Shown here one piece after another: positions 14,528-20,376 of a stretch of 20,376 nucleotides of DNA. The number at the start of each line of letters is the position of its first letter. The first letter of the stretch is position 1. The stretch spans positions 1-20,376 of the forward strand of contig CANRHT010000012.1 in assembly GCA_947630465.1 (NCBI GenBank), written 5' to 3'. This stretch comes from an uncultured Pseudomonadaceae bacterium. GTDB lineage: Bacteria > Pseudomonadota > Gammaproteobacteria > Pseudomonadales > Pseudomonadaceae. The translations under genes and the position numbers were made by a program. The notes under the pieces were generated by a model, which had not been told where the DNA came from, made no database searches, and was given only the letters and a program-made list of their open reading frames with translations.

Positions 14528-14604
14528 GGCTACATAGCTCAGTTGGTTAGAGCGCAGCATTCATAATGCTGATGTCCCAGGTTCAAATCCCGGTGTAGCC
14601 ACCA
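14528..14604 (+). tRNA. tRNA-Met (CAT), elongator type
   Basis: A complete 77-base cloverleaf including the encoded CCA. The acceptor arm is GGCTACA/TGTAGCC, the D arm GCTC...GAGC, the anticodon arm CAGCA-TTCATAA-TGCTG with anticodon CAT at 14562-14564, and the T arm CCAGG-TTCAAAT-CCCGG. The A-C mismatch in the T stem is, as I recall, also present in E. coli elongator tRNA-Met. A fully paired first acceptor base pair (G1-C72) excludes the initiator tRNA, and the absence of resemblance to the tRNA-Ile2 body favours methionine. Confidence 0.95.
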
Positions 14605-14611
14605 AATTTTT

Positions 14612-14641
14612 AAGGGTTAGCGAAAGCTAGCCCTTTTTTTT
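14612..14641 (+). terminator. Intrinsic terminator of the tRNA-Met gene
   Basis: AAGGGTTAGC (14612-14621) pairs with GCTAGCCCTT (14626-14635), with one T-G pair and a GAAA tetraloop, followed directly by a T-run to 14641. It stands 7 bases after the tRNA CCA and is the strongest intrinsic terminator in the window. Confidence 0.93.
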
Positions 14642-14949
14642 GCTTTTTTGTTTATAACGCCCACAAATGTAGAGTCGCCTGCGCGCTGTCCGCGTCGCCA
14701 ATGTTGCTATAAGTGTTGTCATCAACAGGCTAATAAAACCGATGATGGATAAGGCCAGATATTATTAGCGTTGCTAAAATAGCCGATTTAAATCATCACG
14801 CTTGTTCAGCCCAGGTAAACATGCTGCTCTCCGATTCGATTGATTTCTAATGTGCAGGTTTATCTCTACTAGCGTTAACTGCAGCAGTGGCTGATGACTA
14901 AAATGCCTTAGAGCTTGCTGGCTAAAGTTTTTATCAGGCTTGCTAGGTA
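14642..14949. other. Non-coding gap before the SOS box
   Basis: About 300 bases with no plausible gene. I found no repeat of the tRNA 3' end here that would mark an attachment site, and no integrase-like frame. Confidence 0.5.
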
Positions 14950-14965
14950 CTGTGGATATAAACAG
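14950..14965 (+). promoter_or_regulatory. LexA (SOS) box upstream of the exonuclease gene
   Basis: CTGTGGATATAAACAG matches the LexA operator CTGT-N8-ACAG exactly in both half-sites, with an AT-rich centre and a preceding TA (14948-14949), also part of the consensus. It lies 43 bases upstream of ATG 15009, a usual place for a repressor site over a promoter. It predicts DNA-damage induction. Confidence 0.8.
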
Positions 14966-15008
14966 CTTTTATTGTTAATCTAGCGGCAAAATTGAAGAGA
15001 GGCGTTTT

Positions 15009-15884
15009 ATGTTTGACACCAATCGTTTTGCTGAAATCCAAGCCAATCCATCCGGCTTTCGTCTTTTAGAGCAAATCCCTTTCTCTGCTGACGATAGTTT
15101 TCCAATCAAGCTGCGCGAGGCTGCAGGGGATGAAATTGTTTTAGCTTTGCTTGATTTTGAAACCACAGGCTTTGCCGCAGGTAGCGATGAGGTTATTGAA
15201 ATTGGCTTGGTGCAGGTCGCTTACAGTCCAAGTCTGCAGAAGATCACGCAAATCATCGAAATCACCAGCCAGCTGGAATGCCCTAAGCAAACAATCAGTG
15301 AGCTGATTACCGGTGTTACGGGTATTACTAACGCAATGGTGGCGGGTAAGCGCATTGATGATGCTCATATAGCGCGTATCGTTAACAGTTCCAGTGTGTT
15401 GATCGCACATAACGCGCAGTTTGATCGTGCCTTCTTTGATATTCGCTTTCCCGCAATGGCGAGCAAAGTTTGGGCTTGCAGCGTTAAAGATATTAACTGG
15501 TCGATGCATGGTTTTGAGAGCGCAAAGCTTGAATATTTGCTGCTGAAAAACGGTTACTTTTATGAGGGGCACCGTGCTGCAACAGATTGCTTGGCCATGG
15601 TGCAGCTATTTGAAAGCGTGCCGGCTGCACTTCCAGAGCTGTTAACCAATGCACAGAAAAACAGTTTTAAGATTATCGCTAAGGGTGTTGGCTATAACGA
15701 TCGTGAGGTGGTTAAACAACGGGGTTATCGCTGGGATGCGGCAAACCGTTACTGGTGGACTATTGTGACTGATGATGATTACGCTGAAGAAACAGCATTC
15801 TTAAATGAGTTATGCGGTTTGGCAAGTTCCAAGAACATTATTGAAGCGATCAGCTCAACAGCTCGACACCAGTTGAATCGTTAA
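15009..15884 (+). CDS. DnaQ-fold 3'-5' exonuclease, probably SOS-induced
   Basis: The 291-residue protein has a DEDDh exonuclease domain of the DNA polymerase III epsilon type. Motif I is LLDFETTGF (D49, E51), motif II VLIAHNAQFDRAFF (D139) and motif III EGHRAATDCLAM (H188, D193), so all catalytic residues are present. It has about 40 residues before the domain and a C-terminal extension (about 215-270) containing VVKQRGYRWDAANRYWW, a Trp-rich module I have seen attached to stand-alone DnaQ-like nucleases. It is not the replicative epsilon subunit, which lacks this tail. GAGAGG precedes ATG 15009 by six bases. The LexA box upstream and the absence of an operon partner point to a damage-inducible repair or clean-up nuclease. 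Confidence 0.9.
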   Translation: MFDTNRFAEIQANPSGFRLLEQIPFSADDSFPIKLREAAGDEIVLALLDFETTGFAAGSDEVIEIGLVQVAYSPSLQKITQIIEITSQLECPKQTISELITGVTGITNAMVAGKRIDDAHIARIVNSSSVLIAHNAQFDRAFFDIRFPAMASKVWACSVKDINWSMHGFESAKLEYLLLKNGYFYEGHRAATDCLAMVQLFESVPAALPELLTNAQKNSFKIIAKGVGYNDREVVKQRGYRWDAANRYWWTIVTDDDYAEETAFLNELCGLASSKNIIEAISSTARHQLNR

Positions 15885-15987
15885 GCAAAATAACTCTATG
15901 TCAGGTCCCATAAAGGGTTGCATAATATTATATTTTAACTGTGCTGCTAAGCTAAAATAATCAATTGAATTTTAAAAGGATATTTCA

Positions 15988-16518
15988 ATGAGAGTATTAA
16001 AAGTTATAGTATCGTTAGGACTTATGGCAGGTTTTTCTATGGCATTAGCTGAGGATTTTATCTCAGCTAATGGGGTAGAGGTATCTGTTGGTAAGTCACA
16101 GCGGTTTTTGGAAAGCAAACTCGGCATTCCTGATGAGGAGAATAAGTACTTTGTCGCATGGACGCTTGCTAATGGTAATCGACTCGCTGCAAATTTTGAT
16201 GAGTATGGCTTAAGTAATGCAAGTATTTCTGGCGAGGCCACTACAGATTACTTATCTACTGACGGTGTAAAAATTTATTTGAACAAAGAAAGCATTAACG
16301 ATGTTGCTCAGAAAATAACACAAGGTTGTTATCATGAGGGCTGGGGCAACGGAAAAATAGCTGAATATGTCGTGTTAAGCGGCCCTGAAGGTTCTTATAA
16401 TTTAATATTTACAGCTTTTGGTGGTGAAGAAACAGCTGAGCAACTTAAAAAGCTAAAAATTACTTCAATCAGCCTCGGTGATGACAATCCATTTGGTGAA
16501 CAAGTAAATTGTTATTAA
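15988..16518 (+). CDS. Secreted protein of unknown function (176 residues)
   Basis: A good signal peptide (MRVLKVIVSLGLMAGFSMAL, cleavage after ALA at 21) leads a mature protein of about 155 residues. It contains NGVEVSVGKSQRFLESKLGI (28-47), VAWTLANGNRLAANFDEYG (57-75) and C114 and C175, which could form a disulfide in the periplasm. I do not recognise the family; the small residue-turn pattern VGKS...LG.P with a following aromatic strand recalls BamE-like folds but this is weak. AAAAGGA stands before ATG 15988 at a good distance. The gene and its surroundings are noticeably richer in A and T than neighbouring genes, which may mean recent acquisition. Confidence 0.75.
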   Translation: MRVLKVIVSLGLMAGFSMALAEDFISANGVEVSVGKSQRFLESKLGIPDEENKYFVAWTLANGNRLAANFDEYGLSNASISGEATTDYLSTDGVKIYLNKESINDVAQKITQGCYHEGWGNGKIAEYVVLSGPEGSYNLIFTAFGGEETAEQLKKLKITSISLGDDNPFGEQVNCY

Positions 16519-16544
16519 TACAGTGTAAATCAAGTTAGGTAATG

Positions 16545-16599
16545 CCTATGATCAGTGGTTTTTTAGAAGCTCATAAAATTGCTTGCTCTCATAGGCTGT
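16545..16599. repeat. 8-bp inverted repeat between the two secreted-protein genes
   Basis: GCCTATGA (starting about 16545) and TCATAGGC (ending about 16599) are exact reverse complements about 40 bases apart in the AT-rich gap. No T-run follows. It may be a long-loop terminator for the upstream gene or chance. Confidence 0.25.
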
Positions 16600-16676
16600 A
16601 AATATAAAGTGGTTTGCGTATATATATCAGCAAATCCATACAACAGATTATGCACGCTAATTAGGGTTCTAATAGT

Positions 16677-17027
16677 ATGAGGATTGTAATTTTAAATACA
16701 CTATTAGTGTCTTGCTTCGTCTCCTCTGCCGTCGTATGTGCGCAAGAGTCCGTATCGTCTGAAAATAATATATATGACAGTTATTTTGAGGCTACAAAAC
16801 CAGTTGGAAACGTATTGGGCAATCAGCTCAATAAATTCTCTGATGCTTTGTTACGCCAGACAACGATAGGCCAGCGCGCGCAGCAAGCAAAAGAACAGCA
16901 GCAGCTTAAGCGAGATGTTCAAACCAAACGTGTTGTACGTTCTGTAAAAGACTGTATTAAGCCCAATGGCTTGATTGATGATGAAGTGCAGATGTGTGTT
17001 AACGGTACACGTGAAAAAACTTGGTAG
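16677..17027 (+). CDS. Small secreted protein of unknown function (116 residues)
   Basis: The N-terminus (MRIVILNTLLVSCFVSSAVV, then CAQES) is a signal peptide with likely cleavage after VCA at 22. LVSC at 10-13 superficially looks like a lipobox but lies too early in the hydrophobic core. The mature part is about 94 residues, with a Gln/Lys-rich helix (about 60-85) and a C-terminal motif VKDCIKPNGLIDDEVQMCVNG (split at 90-100 and 101-110). C93 and C107 there probably form a disulfide. I recall similar short Pseudomonas hypothetical proteins ending in a CIKP...C...KTW pattern, but no function is known. TTAGGG is the only ribosome-site-like stretch, about ten bases upstream. Confidence 0.65.
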   Translation: MRIVILNTLLVSCFVSSAVVCAQESVSSENNIYDSYFEATKPVGNVLGNQLNKFSDALLRQTTIGQRAQQAKEQQQLKRDVQTKRVVRSVKDCIKPNGLIDDEVQMCVNGTREKTW

Positions 17028-17197
17028 CCGCCGAGTTCATTTGTAAGCTGGGACTGTACTGATTTCAAGGCAAAAGCAGCCGCAAATAACGAGCTGTTTC
17101 TGTAGCCTCGATTTAATAAGTAAACGCGCTACCTCATTTCCAGATCATATTTTGCGTGTATCATGCGCCGCAACATACACACACTGAGGAGCAGATC

Positions 17198-17779
17198 ATG
17201 GCCGCTAAAAAAATTCTGATGTTGGTTGGTGATTACGTAGAAGATTACGAAGTCATGGTGCCGTTTCAAGCACTGCAAATGGTAGGTCATACGGTGCATG
17301 CGGTGTGTCCGGGTAAAAAAGTCGGTGAGTTTGTGCGTACTGCGATTCATGACTTTGAAGGCGATCAAACCTACAGCGAAAAGCCGGGTCACAACTTTGT
17401 GCTGAATTTTGATTTTGACGACGTTAAAGCCGAGGATTACGACGGCTTAGTGGTACCTGGTGGACGTTCGCCTGAATACCTGCGTTTAAACGCGACTGTG
17501 CTGGAGTTGATTCAGGCCTTTGATCAGGCCAGTAAGCCGATTGCCGCTGTCTGTCATGGTCCGCAATTGTTAGCTGCTGCGGGTATTTTGGATGATCGTG
17601 AATGCGCGGCTTATCCTGCTTGCGGCCCTGATGTAGAAATGGCCGGCGGTCACTATGTGGAGCTGGATATGACGGGTGCGCACCTTGAAGGTAATATCGT
17701 CAGTGCACCCGCTTGGCCAGCACACCCGACTTGGTTGGCAGGCTTTTTAATGCTACTGGGCACTAAAATCACCCTATAA
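17198..17779 (+). CDS. DJ-1/PfpI family protein
   Basis: The 193-residue product shows the DJ-1/PfpI fold: KKILMLVGDYVEDYEVMVPF (4-23) with the conserved acidic residue E15, LVVPGGRSPEYLR (85-96) and the nucleophile elbow AAVCHGPQLL (116-125) with C119 and H120. A closing segment SAPAWPAHPTWLAGFL (169-184) is typical of one PfpI subgroup. Family members include proteases, glyoxalases and chaperone-like stress proteins; the exact activity cannot be read here. GAGGAG stands six bases before ATG 17198, so 14 extra codons from an upstream ATG at 17156 are rejected. It precedes tpx on the same strand, with a hairpin-bearing gap of 141 bases, so probably a separate unit. Confidence 0.88.
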   Translation: MAAKKILMLVGDYVEDYEVMVPFQALQMVGHTVHAVCPGKKVGEFVRTAIHDFEGDQTYSEKPGHNFVLNFDFDDVKAEDYDGLVVPGGRSPEYLRLNATVLELIQAFDQASKPIAAVCHGPQLLAAAGILDDRECAAYPACGPDVEMAGGHYVELDMTGAHLEGNIVSAPAWPAHPTWLAGFLMLLGTKITL

Positions 17780-17812
17780 GTGCAGTGCTGATAGCGTTTT
17801 TCTCATGAAGAT

Positions 17813-17862
17813 TACGCGCCTTGGTTATGCTATTGATACCGTAATCAAGGCTATTGCGCGTA
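17813..17862. repeat. Long imperfect inverted repeat upstream of tpx
   Basis: GCCTTGGTTA (17818-17827) pairs with TAATCAAGGC (17842-17851) with one G-T pair, and the outer TACGC (17813-17817) pairs with GCGTA (17858-17862) across a 6-base bulge. It begins about 33 bases after the DJ-1-type gene and ends about 58 bases before tpx. It may be a terminator without a T-run, an operator, or a tpx leader structure. Confidence 0.4.
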
Positions 17863-17920
17863 GAATAAAACCTATGCAGCATCTGATTGATCTGTTCTTA
17901 ATTATGTAAAGGAAGTATGT

Positions 17921-18421
17921 ATGACAACTGTAACTTTTAAAGGTACGCCAGTGCGTGTGGATGGTCATTTTCCAGCGCAAGATGAGCAAGCACCTGCGTT
18001 TAGCTTAGTGAATACCACCTTGGATGATGTCAGTCTGTCGAGCTTGTCGGGCTTGCGTAAAGTGCTGAATATTTTCCCAAGTATTGATACGCCAACCTGT
18101 GCGACTTCAGTGCGCCGTTTCAATGAAAAAGCAGCCGGTTTGAAAAATACCCGAGTGCTGTGTATCTCTGCTGACTTGCCGTTTGCCCATGCACGTTTTT
18201 GTGGCGCCGAGGGTTTGGATCGCGTGCTGACATTATCAACCATGCGCGACCCTGATTTTTTCCAGGTGTACGGTGTTGATATCGCTGAAGGCCCTTTAGC
18301 AGGCTTAGGTGCACGTGCGGTGATCGTGTTGGATGAAAACGATAAAGTACTTTACAGCGAGCTGGTTGCAGAAATTGCCAATGAGCCGGATTACGACAGC
18401 GCTTTAGCCGTATTGGCCTAA
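17921..18421 (+). CDS. tpx: Thiol peroxidase Tpx
   Basis: The 166-residue protein is an atypical two-cysteine peroxiredoxin of the Tpx group. The peroxidatic cysteine is C60 in [16 protein letters not shown] (53-68) and the resolving cysteine C94 in ARFCGAEGL, at the same spacing as in E. coli Tpx. Also visible are [26 protein letters not shown] and [20 protein letters not shown]. Tpx reduces alkyl and hydrogen peroxides and is recycled by thioredoxin. AAAGGA seven bases before ATG 17921 fixes the start; an out-of-frame ATG lies at 17917. An imperfect 10-bp hairpin (18430-18460) follows the stop without a T-run. Confidence 0.97.
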   Translation: MTTVTFKGTPVRVDGHFPAQDEQAPAFSLVNTTLDDVSLSSLSGLRKVLNIFPSIDTPTCATSVRRFNEKAAGLKNTRVLCISADLPFAHARFCGAEGLDRVLTLSTMRDPDFFQVYGVDIAEGPLAGLGARAVIVLDENDKVLYSELVAEIANEPDYDSALAVLA

Positions 18422-18429
18422 GTTGTTGT

Positions 18430-18460
18430 GGGTGCAGCATGGTTTTACTGTGCTGTACCC
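18430..18460 (+). terminator. Hairpin after tpx
   Basis: GGGTGCAGCA (18430-18439) pairs with TGCTGTACCC (18451-18460) with one G-T pair and an 11-base loop, 8 bases after the tpx stop. The tail TGATGTTG is not a proper T-run, so termination strength is doubtful. Confidence 0.4.
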
Positions 18461-18568
18461 TGATGTTGAAATAGTGGCATTTTAATGTTGTTTTAACCTG
18501 CGCATACCCGTATAAGTTGTAGTAGTGAAAGCATAAATGCGTACTATCACAGCTTAGAGATGCGATGT

Positions 18569-20164
18569 ATGAGTCAGATTTATCGTGTTATAGCTTTACA
18601 GTTCGCGCTTGCAATAAGTGCGCTGTGTATTGGGTCTGTTTGTGCTGGGCAACAATCGACTGCTCCAGTTATCAGCTTGCGTTATCCCGTTGAGATCAGC
18701 GCTGAAGAACGCGCTTTTGTGCAAGCGCTTCCTACGCTGCAAGTCAGTCCTTATCAGCATATTCCTCCCGTGTCGTTTTACGATGCGCAAACTGAGAGTT
18801 TTCAAGGTATCAGTGTCGATGTCTTTCGCTTTATTGCTGAGCATATAGGTTTGTCCTATCACTTCGTGGTGGATGAGGGGCTGTATGTTGATAAATTAAT
18901 TGAAGAGTTTGAGCAGGGGCAGTTCGATACACTGATTCCAGTCAGCTATAACCCCGAGCGGGCAAAACTTGGCCTCTTTACTGATACGTACTACGAAGGC
19001 TTCTATGCGCTTATTACACGCAAGGCTGAGCAGATACAGATCAGCAGTCCCGAGCAGCTTAAGCAGTATCGAGTGGGGGTTATTGAGAAGGCGGCAGCGG
19101 TGCCCTATGTGCAGTCACTGGTGCCACAATTAAAGACCTATGCTTTTAATGATGGCAATACGCTGTATGAAGCGCTACGAGCGAATGACATTGATATAGC
19201 TGTATTCAATCAGAGTGTATTTGCGCAAGATCGCTATCGTTTAGAGTTGTTTGATTTAGAAGATATTTATACGTTGTATGATTATCCGCGTGCTTATGGT
19301 TTCTTATTTCAAAACAGCACTGACAATACACGCCTGGTTGACATATTTAATCGCTATATCGCTGCTATTGATAGCAGTCGCTCAGTACGTCAGCATGAAA
19401 ACGGTGAGCAGCGCTTAATCAGTAAATATATTGAGCAGCAAAACCAACAGAAACTCTTGTGGCTGGTGCTCTTGCTGGGTGCTGCCGTGCTGATTATCGT
19501 GTATCGGGCCTATCGCTCGCATCAGCGCATTGCAGCGGAATTGGTGCGCAGTCATCAACGTATTGTGCGCCAGCATGAAGCATTGCAAGAAGCCAATCGA
19601 CGCCTAGAGCATTTAAGCCGCACTGATGTGCTAACAGGGTTATCGAATCGGCGTGACTTTGATGAGCGCTTTAATATTGAATTTAGCCGGCATCAACGCT
19701 CTGCTGAGCCTTTATCGGTATTAATGGTGGATATTGACTTTTTTAAGCACATTAATGATGATTATGGCCACGCAGTCGGTGATGTGTATTTGCAGAAAAT
19801 AGCTGAAGTATTAACCGCTATGATGGTGCGCAGTACTGACTTGGTGGCGCGCTACGGTGGTGAAGAGTTTGTTTGCCTGTTGCCAGAAACAGACAGCGAC
19901 GGTGCGGTTAATGTTGCTGAGCAACTGCGTAAGGCCGTGATGGTTTTGCATGCACAATGCGCTGATGTGCTGCCACGTGCGATCACTGTTAGCGTGGGGG
20001 TGGCGACCTTGCAAGGTGCAAGCTGTAATCAACACCAATTAGTGAAGCAAGCGGATACCCAGTTGTATCGCGCAAAAGACAGCGGGCGCAATTGTGTGCG
20101 CAGTATTGTGCTTGATCATAGTGTGCAGTGTTGTGAGCCCTTGCCATTGCGCAGTTCAACATAA
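18569..20164 (+). CDS. Diguanylate cyclase with periplasmic SBP_bac_3 sensor
   Basis: From ATG 18569 the protein has 531 residues: signal sequence (1-26), a type-3 solute-binding domain (about 40-275; for example LQVSPYQHIPPVSFYD, FQGISVDVFRFIAEHIGLSY, FDTLIPVSYNPERAKLGLFT), one membrane helix (about 296-313), a short coiled coil (about 315-350) and a GGDEF domain (about 351-512). LTGLSNRRDFDERF, MVDIDFFKHINDDYGHAVGD and the active-site loop YGGEEF (GGEEF 430-434) indicate an active cyclase making c-di-GMP from GTP. The inhibitory site RSTD (421-424) is intact, at the standard spacing, so product inhibition is expected. The sensor resembles amino-acid-binding proteins; its ligand is unknown. 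ATG 18560 is an alternative start, but AGAGA at 18555-18560 suits 18569. Confidence 0.9.
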   Translation: MSQIYRVIALQFALAISALCIGSVCAGQQSTAPVISLRYPVEISAEERAFVQALPTLQVSPYQHIPPVSFYDAQTESFQGISVDVFRFIAEHIGLSYHFVVDEGLYVDKLIEEFEQGQFDTLIPVSYNPERAKLGLFTDTYYEGFYALITRKAEQIQISSPEQLKQYRVGVIEKAAAVPYVQSLVPQLKTYAFNDGNTLYEALRANDIDIAVFNQSVFAQDRYRLELFDLEDIYTLYDYPRAYGFLFQNSTDNTRLVDIFNRYIAAIDSSRSVRQHENGEQRLISKYIEQQNQQKLLWLVLLLGAAVLIIVYRAYRSHQRIAAELVRSHQRIVRQHEALQEANRRLEHLSRTDVLTGLSNRRDFDERFNIEFSRHQRSAEPLSVLMVDIDFFKHINDDYGHAVGDVYLQKIAEVLTAMMVRSTDLVARYGGEEFVCLLPETDSDGAVNVAEQLRKAVMVLHAQCADVLPRAITVSVGVATLQGASCNQHQLVKQADTQLYRAKDSGRNCVRSIVLDHSVQCCEPLPLRSST

Positions 20165-20294
20165 TAGTGTGCTTGAGTATTTGTTGATCTACAGATCAGT
20201 TGTGTAGCGTGCTGTTTTGCATCGGTAAATGATTTGCGGGTTACTAGAGGTCTATATTACGGGTTAGAAATAAGCTCAGTAAAAAAGTAAATTG

Positions 20295-20329
20295 AGCGTA
20301 AAGACGCTGCGCAGCCCAGCGAAGGCTGC
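20295..20329. repeat. Two adjacent small hairpins at the right edge
   Basis: AGCGT-aaag-ACGCT (20295-20308) is followed by GCAGCC-cagcgaa-GGCTGC (20311-20329), then ATCTTTC. The remaining right-end gap (20165-20376) shows no gene. The pair could terminate the cyclase transcript or belong to a feature outside the window. Confidence 0.3.
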
Positions 20330-20376
20330 TATCTTTCACACTCCCAAGGACTGTGATTAATTGATATGCCTGATTT

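Noticed and set aside
14528..14641. tRNA-Met as the attachment site of an integrated island covering 15009-17027
   Set aside because: No copy of the tRNA 3' end is seen downstream in the window and there is no integrase gene. The tRNA is followed directly by its own terminator.
15141..15572. 143-codon minus-strand frame inside the exonuclease gene
   Set aside because: It is antisense to conserved exonuclease motifs and has no supporting start site.
20185..20198. TGATCT-AC-AGATCA inverted repeat, considered as an Anr/FNR box
   Set aside because: The half-sites and spacing do not match TTGAT-N4-ATCAA, and no gene start lies nearby in the window.
1..20376. CRISPR arrays, insertion sequences, prophage genes
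   Set aside because: No regularly spaced repeats, transposase, integrase or phage structural genes were seen on either strand.

Overview
The window looks like chromosomal DNA of a gamma-proteobacterium of the Pseudomonas lineage. The near-balanced base composition suggests one of the less GC-rich relatives of that group; this is inference from gene content and by-eye composition. Pointers are a YghU-type glutathione transferase, Tpx, a YedE/YedF pair, a BON/CsbD/Lmo0937 stress cassette, a short CstA, a dCache chemoreceptor and a periplasmic-binding-protein/GGDEF cyclase. Most of it is ordinary housekeeping, stress and signalling DNA. The left edge and the middle hold less familiar material.

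Layout. 1-1786: the 3' part of a large unrecognised protein gene, then about 500 bases without an intact gene. That gap carries a minus-strand remnant resembling an HRDC domain and two perfect hairpins. 1787-4702 (+): YedE sulfur-compound permease with its TusA-like partner YedF, a crotonase and a small cupin. 4740-6755 (-): a chemoreceptor with a TTG start. 6756-7906: a gap with inverted repeats, then the envelope-stress trio BON protein, CsbD protein and a 49-residue Lmo0937-type membrane peptide. 8031-9622: a long hairpin separating converging genes, then YghU and a DCC-family thiol oxidoreductase on the minus strand. 9662-12638: a two-component module (REC-TPR regulator followed by a soluble histidine kinase, overlapping by 7 bases). 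It is transcribed away from a 230-residue protein with a macrodomain-like C-terminal half; the two start codons overlap by one base.

12979-14445: CstA-family carrier. 14486-14641: elongator tRNA-Met with a clear sigma-70 promoter and intrinsic terminator. 14950-15884: DnaQ-fold exonuclease with an upstream LexA (SOS) box. 15988-17027: two small AT-rich secreted proteins of unknown function. 17198-18421: DJ-1/PfpI protein and thiol peroxidase Tpx. 18569-20164: periplasmic-sensor diguanylate cyclase.

How they fit: many genes concern redox and envelope stress (YedEF, YghU, DCC, BON, CsbD, Lmo0937, DJ-1, Tpx, SOS exonuclease) and environmental sensing (chemoreceptor, two-component pair, cyclase, CstA). 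The best candidate for something undescribed is the macrodomain-like gene set head-to-head on the REC-TPR/kinase operon. The unrecognised gene at the left edge is second, but it cannot be judged without its 5' part.
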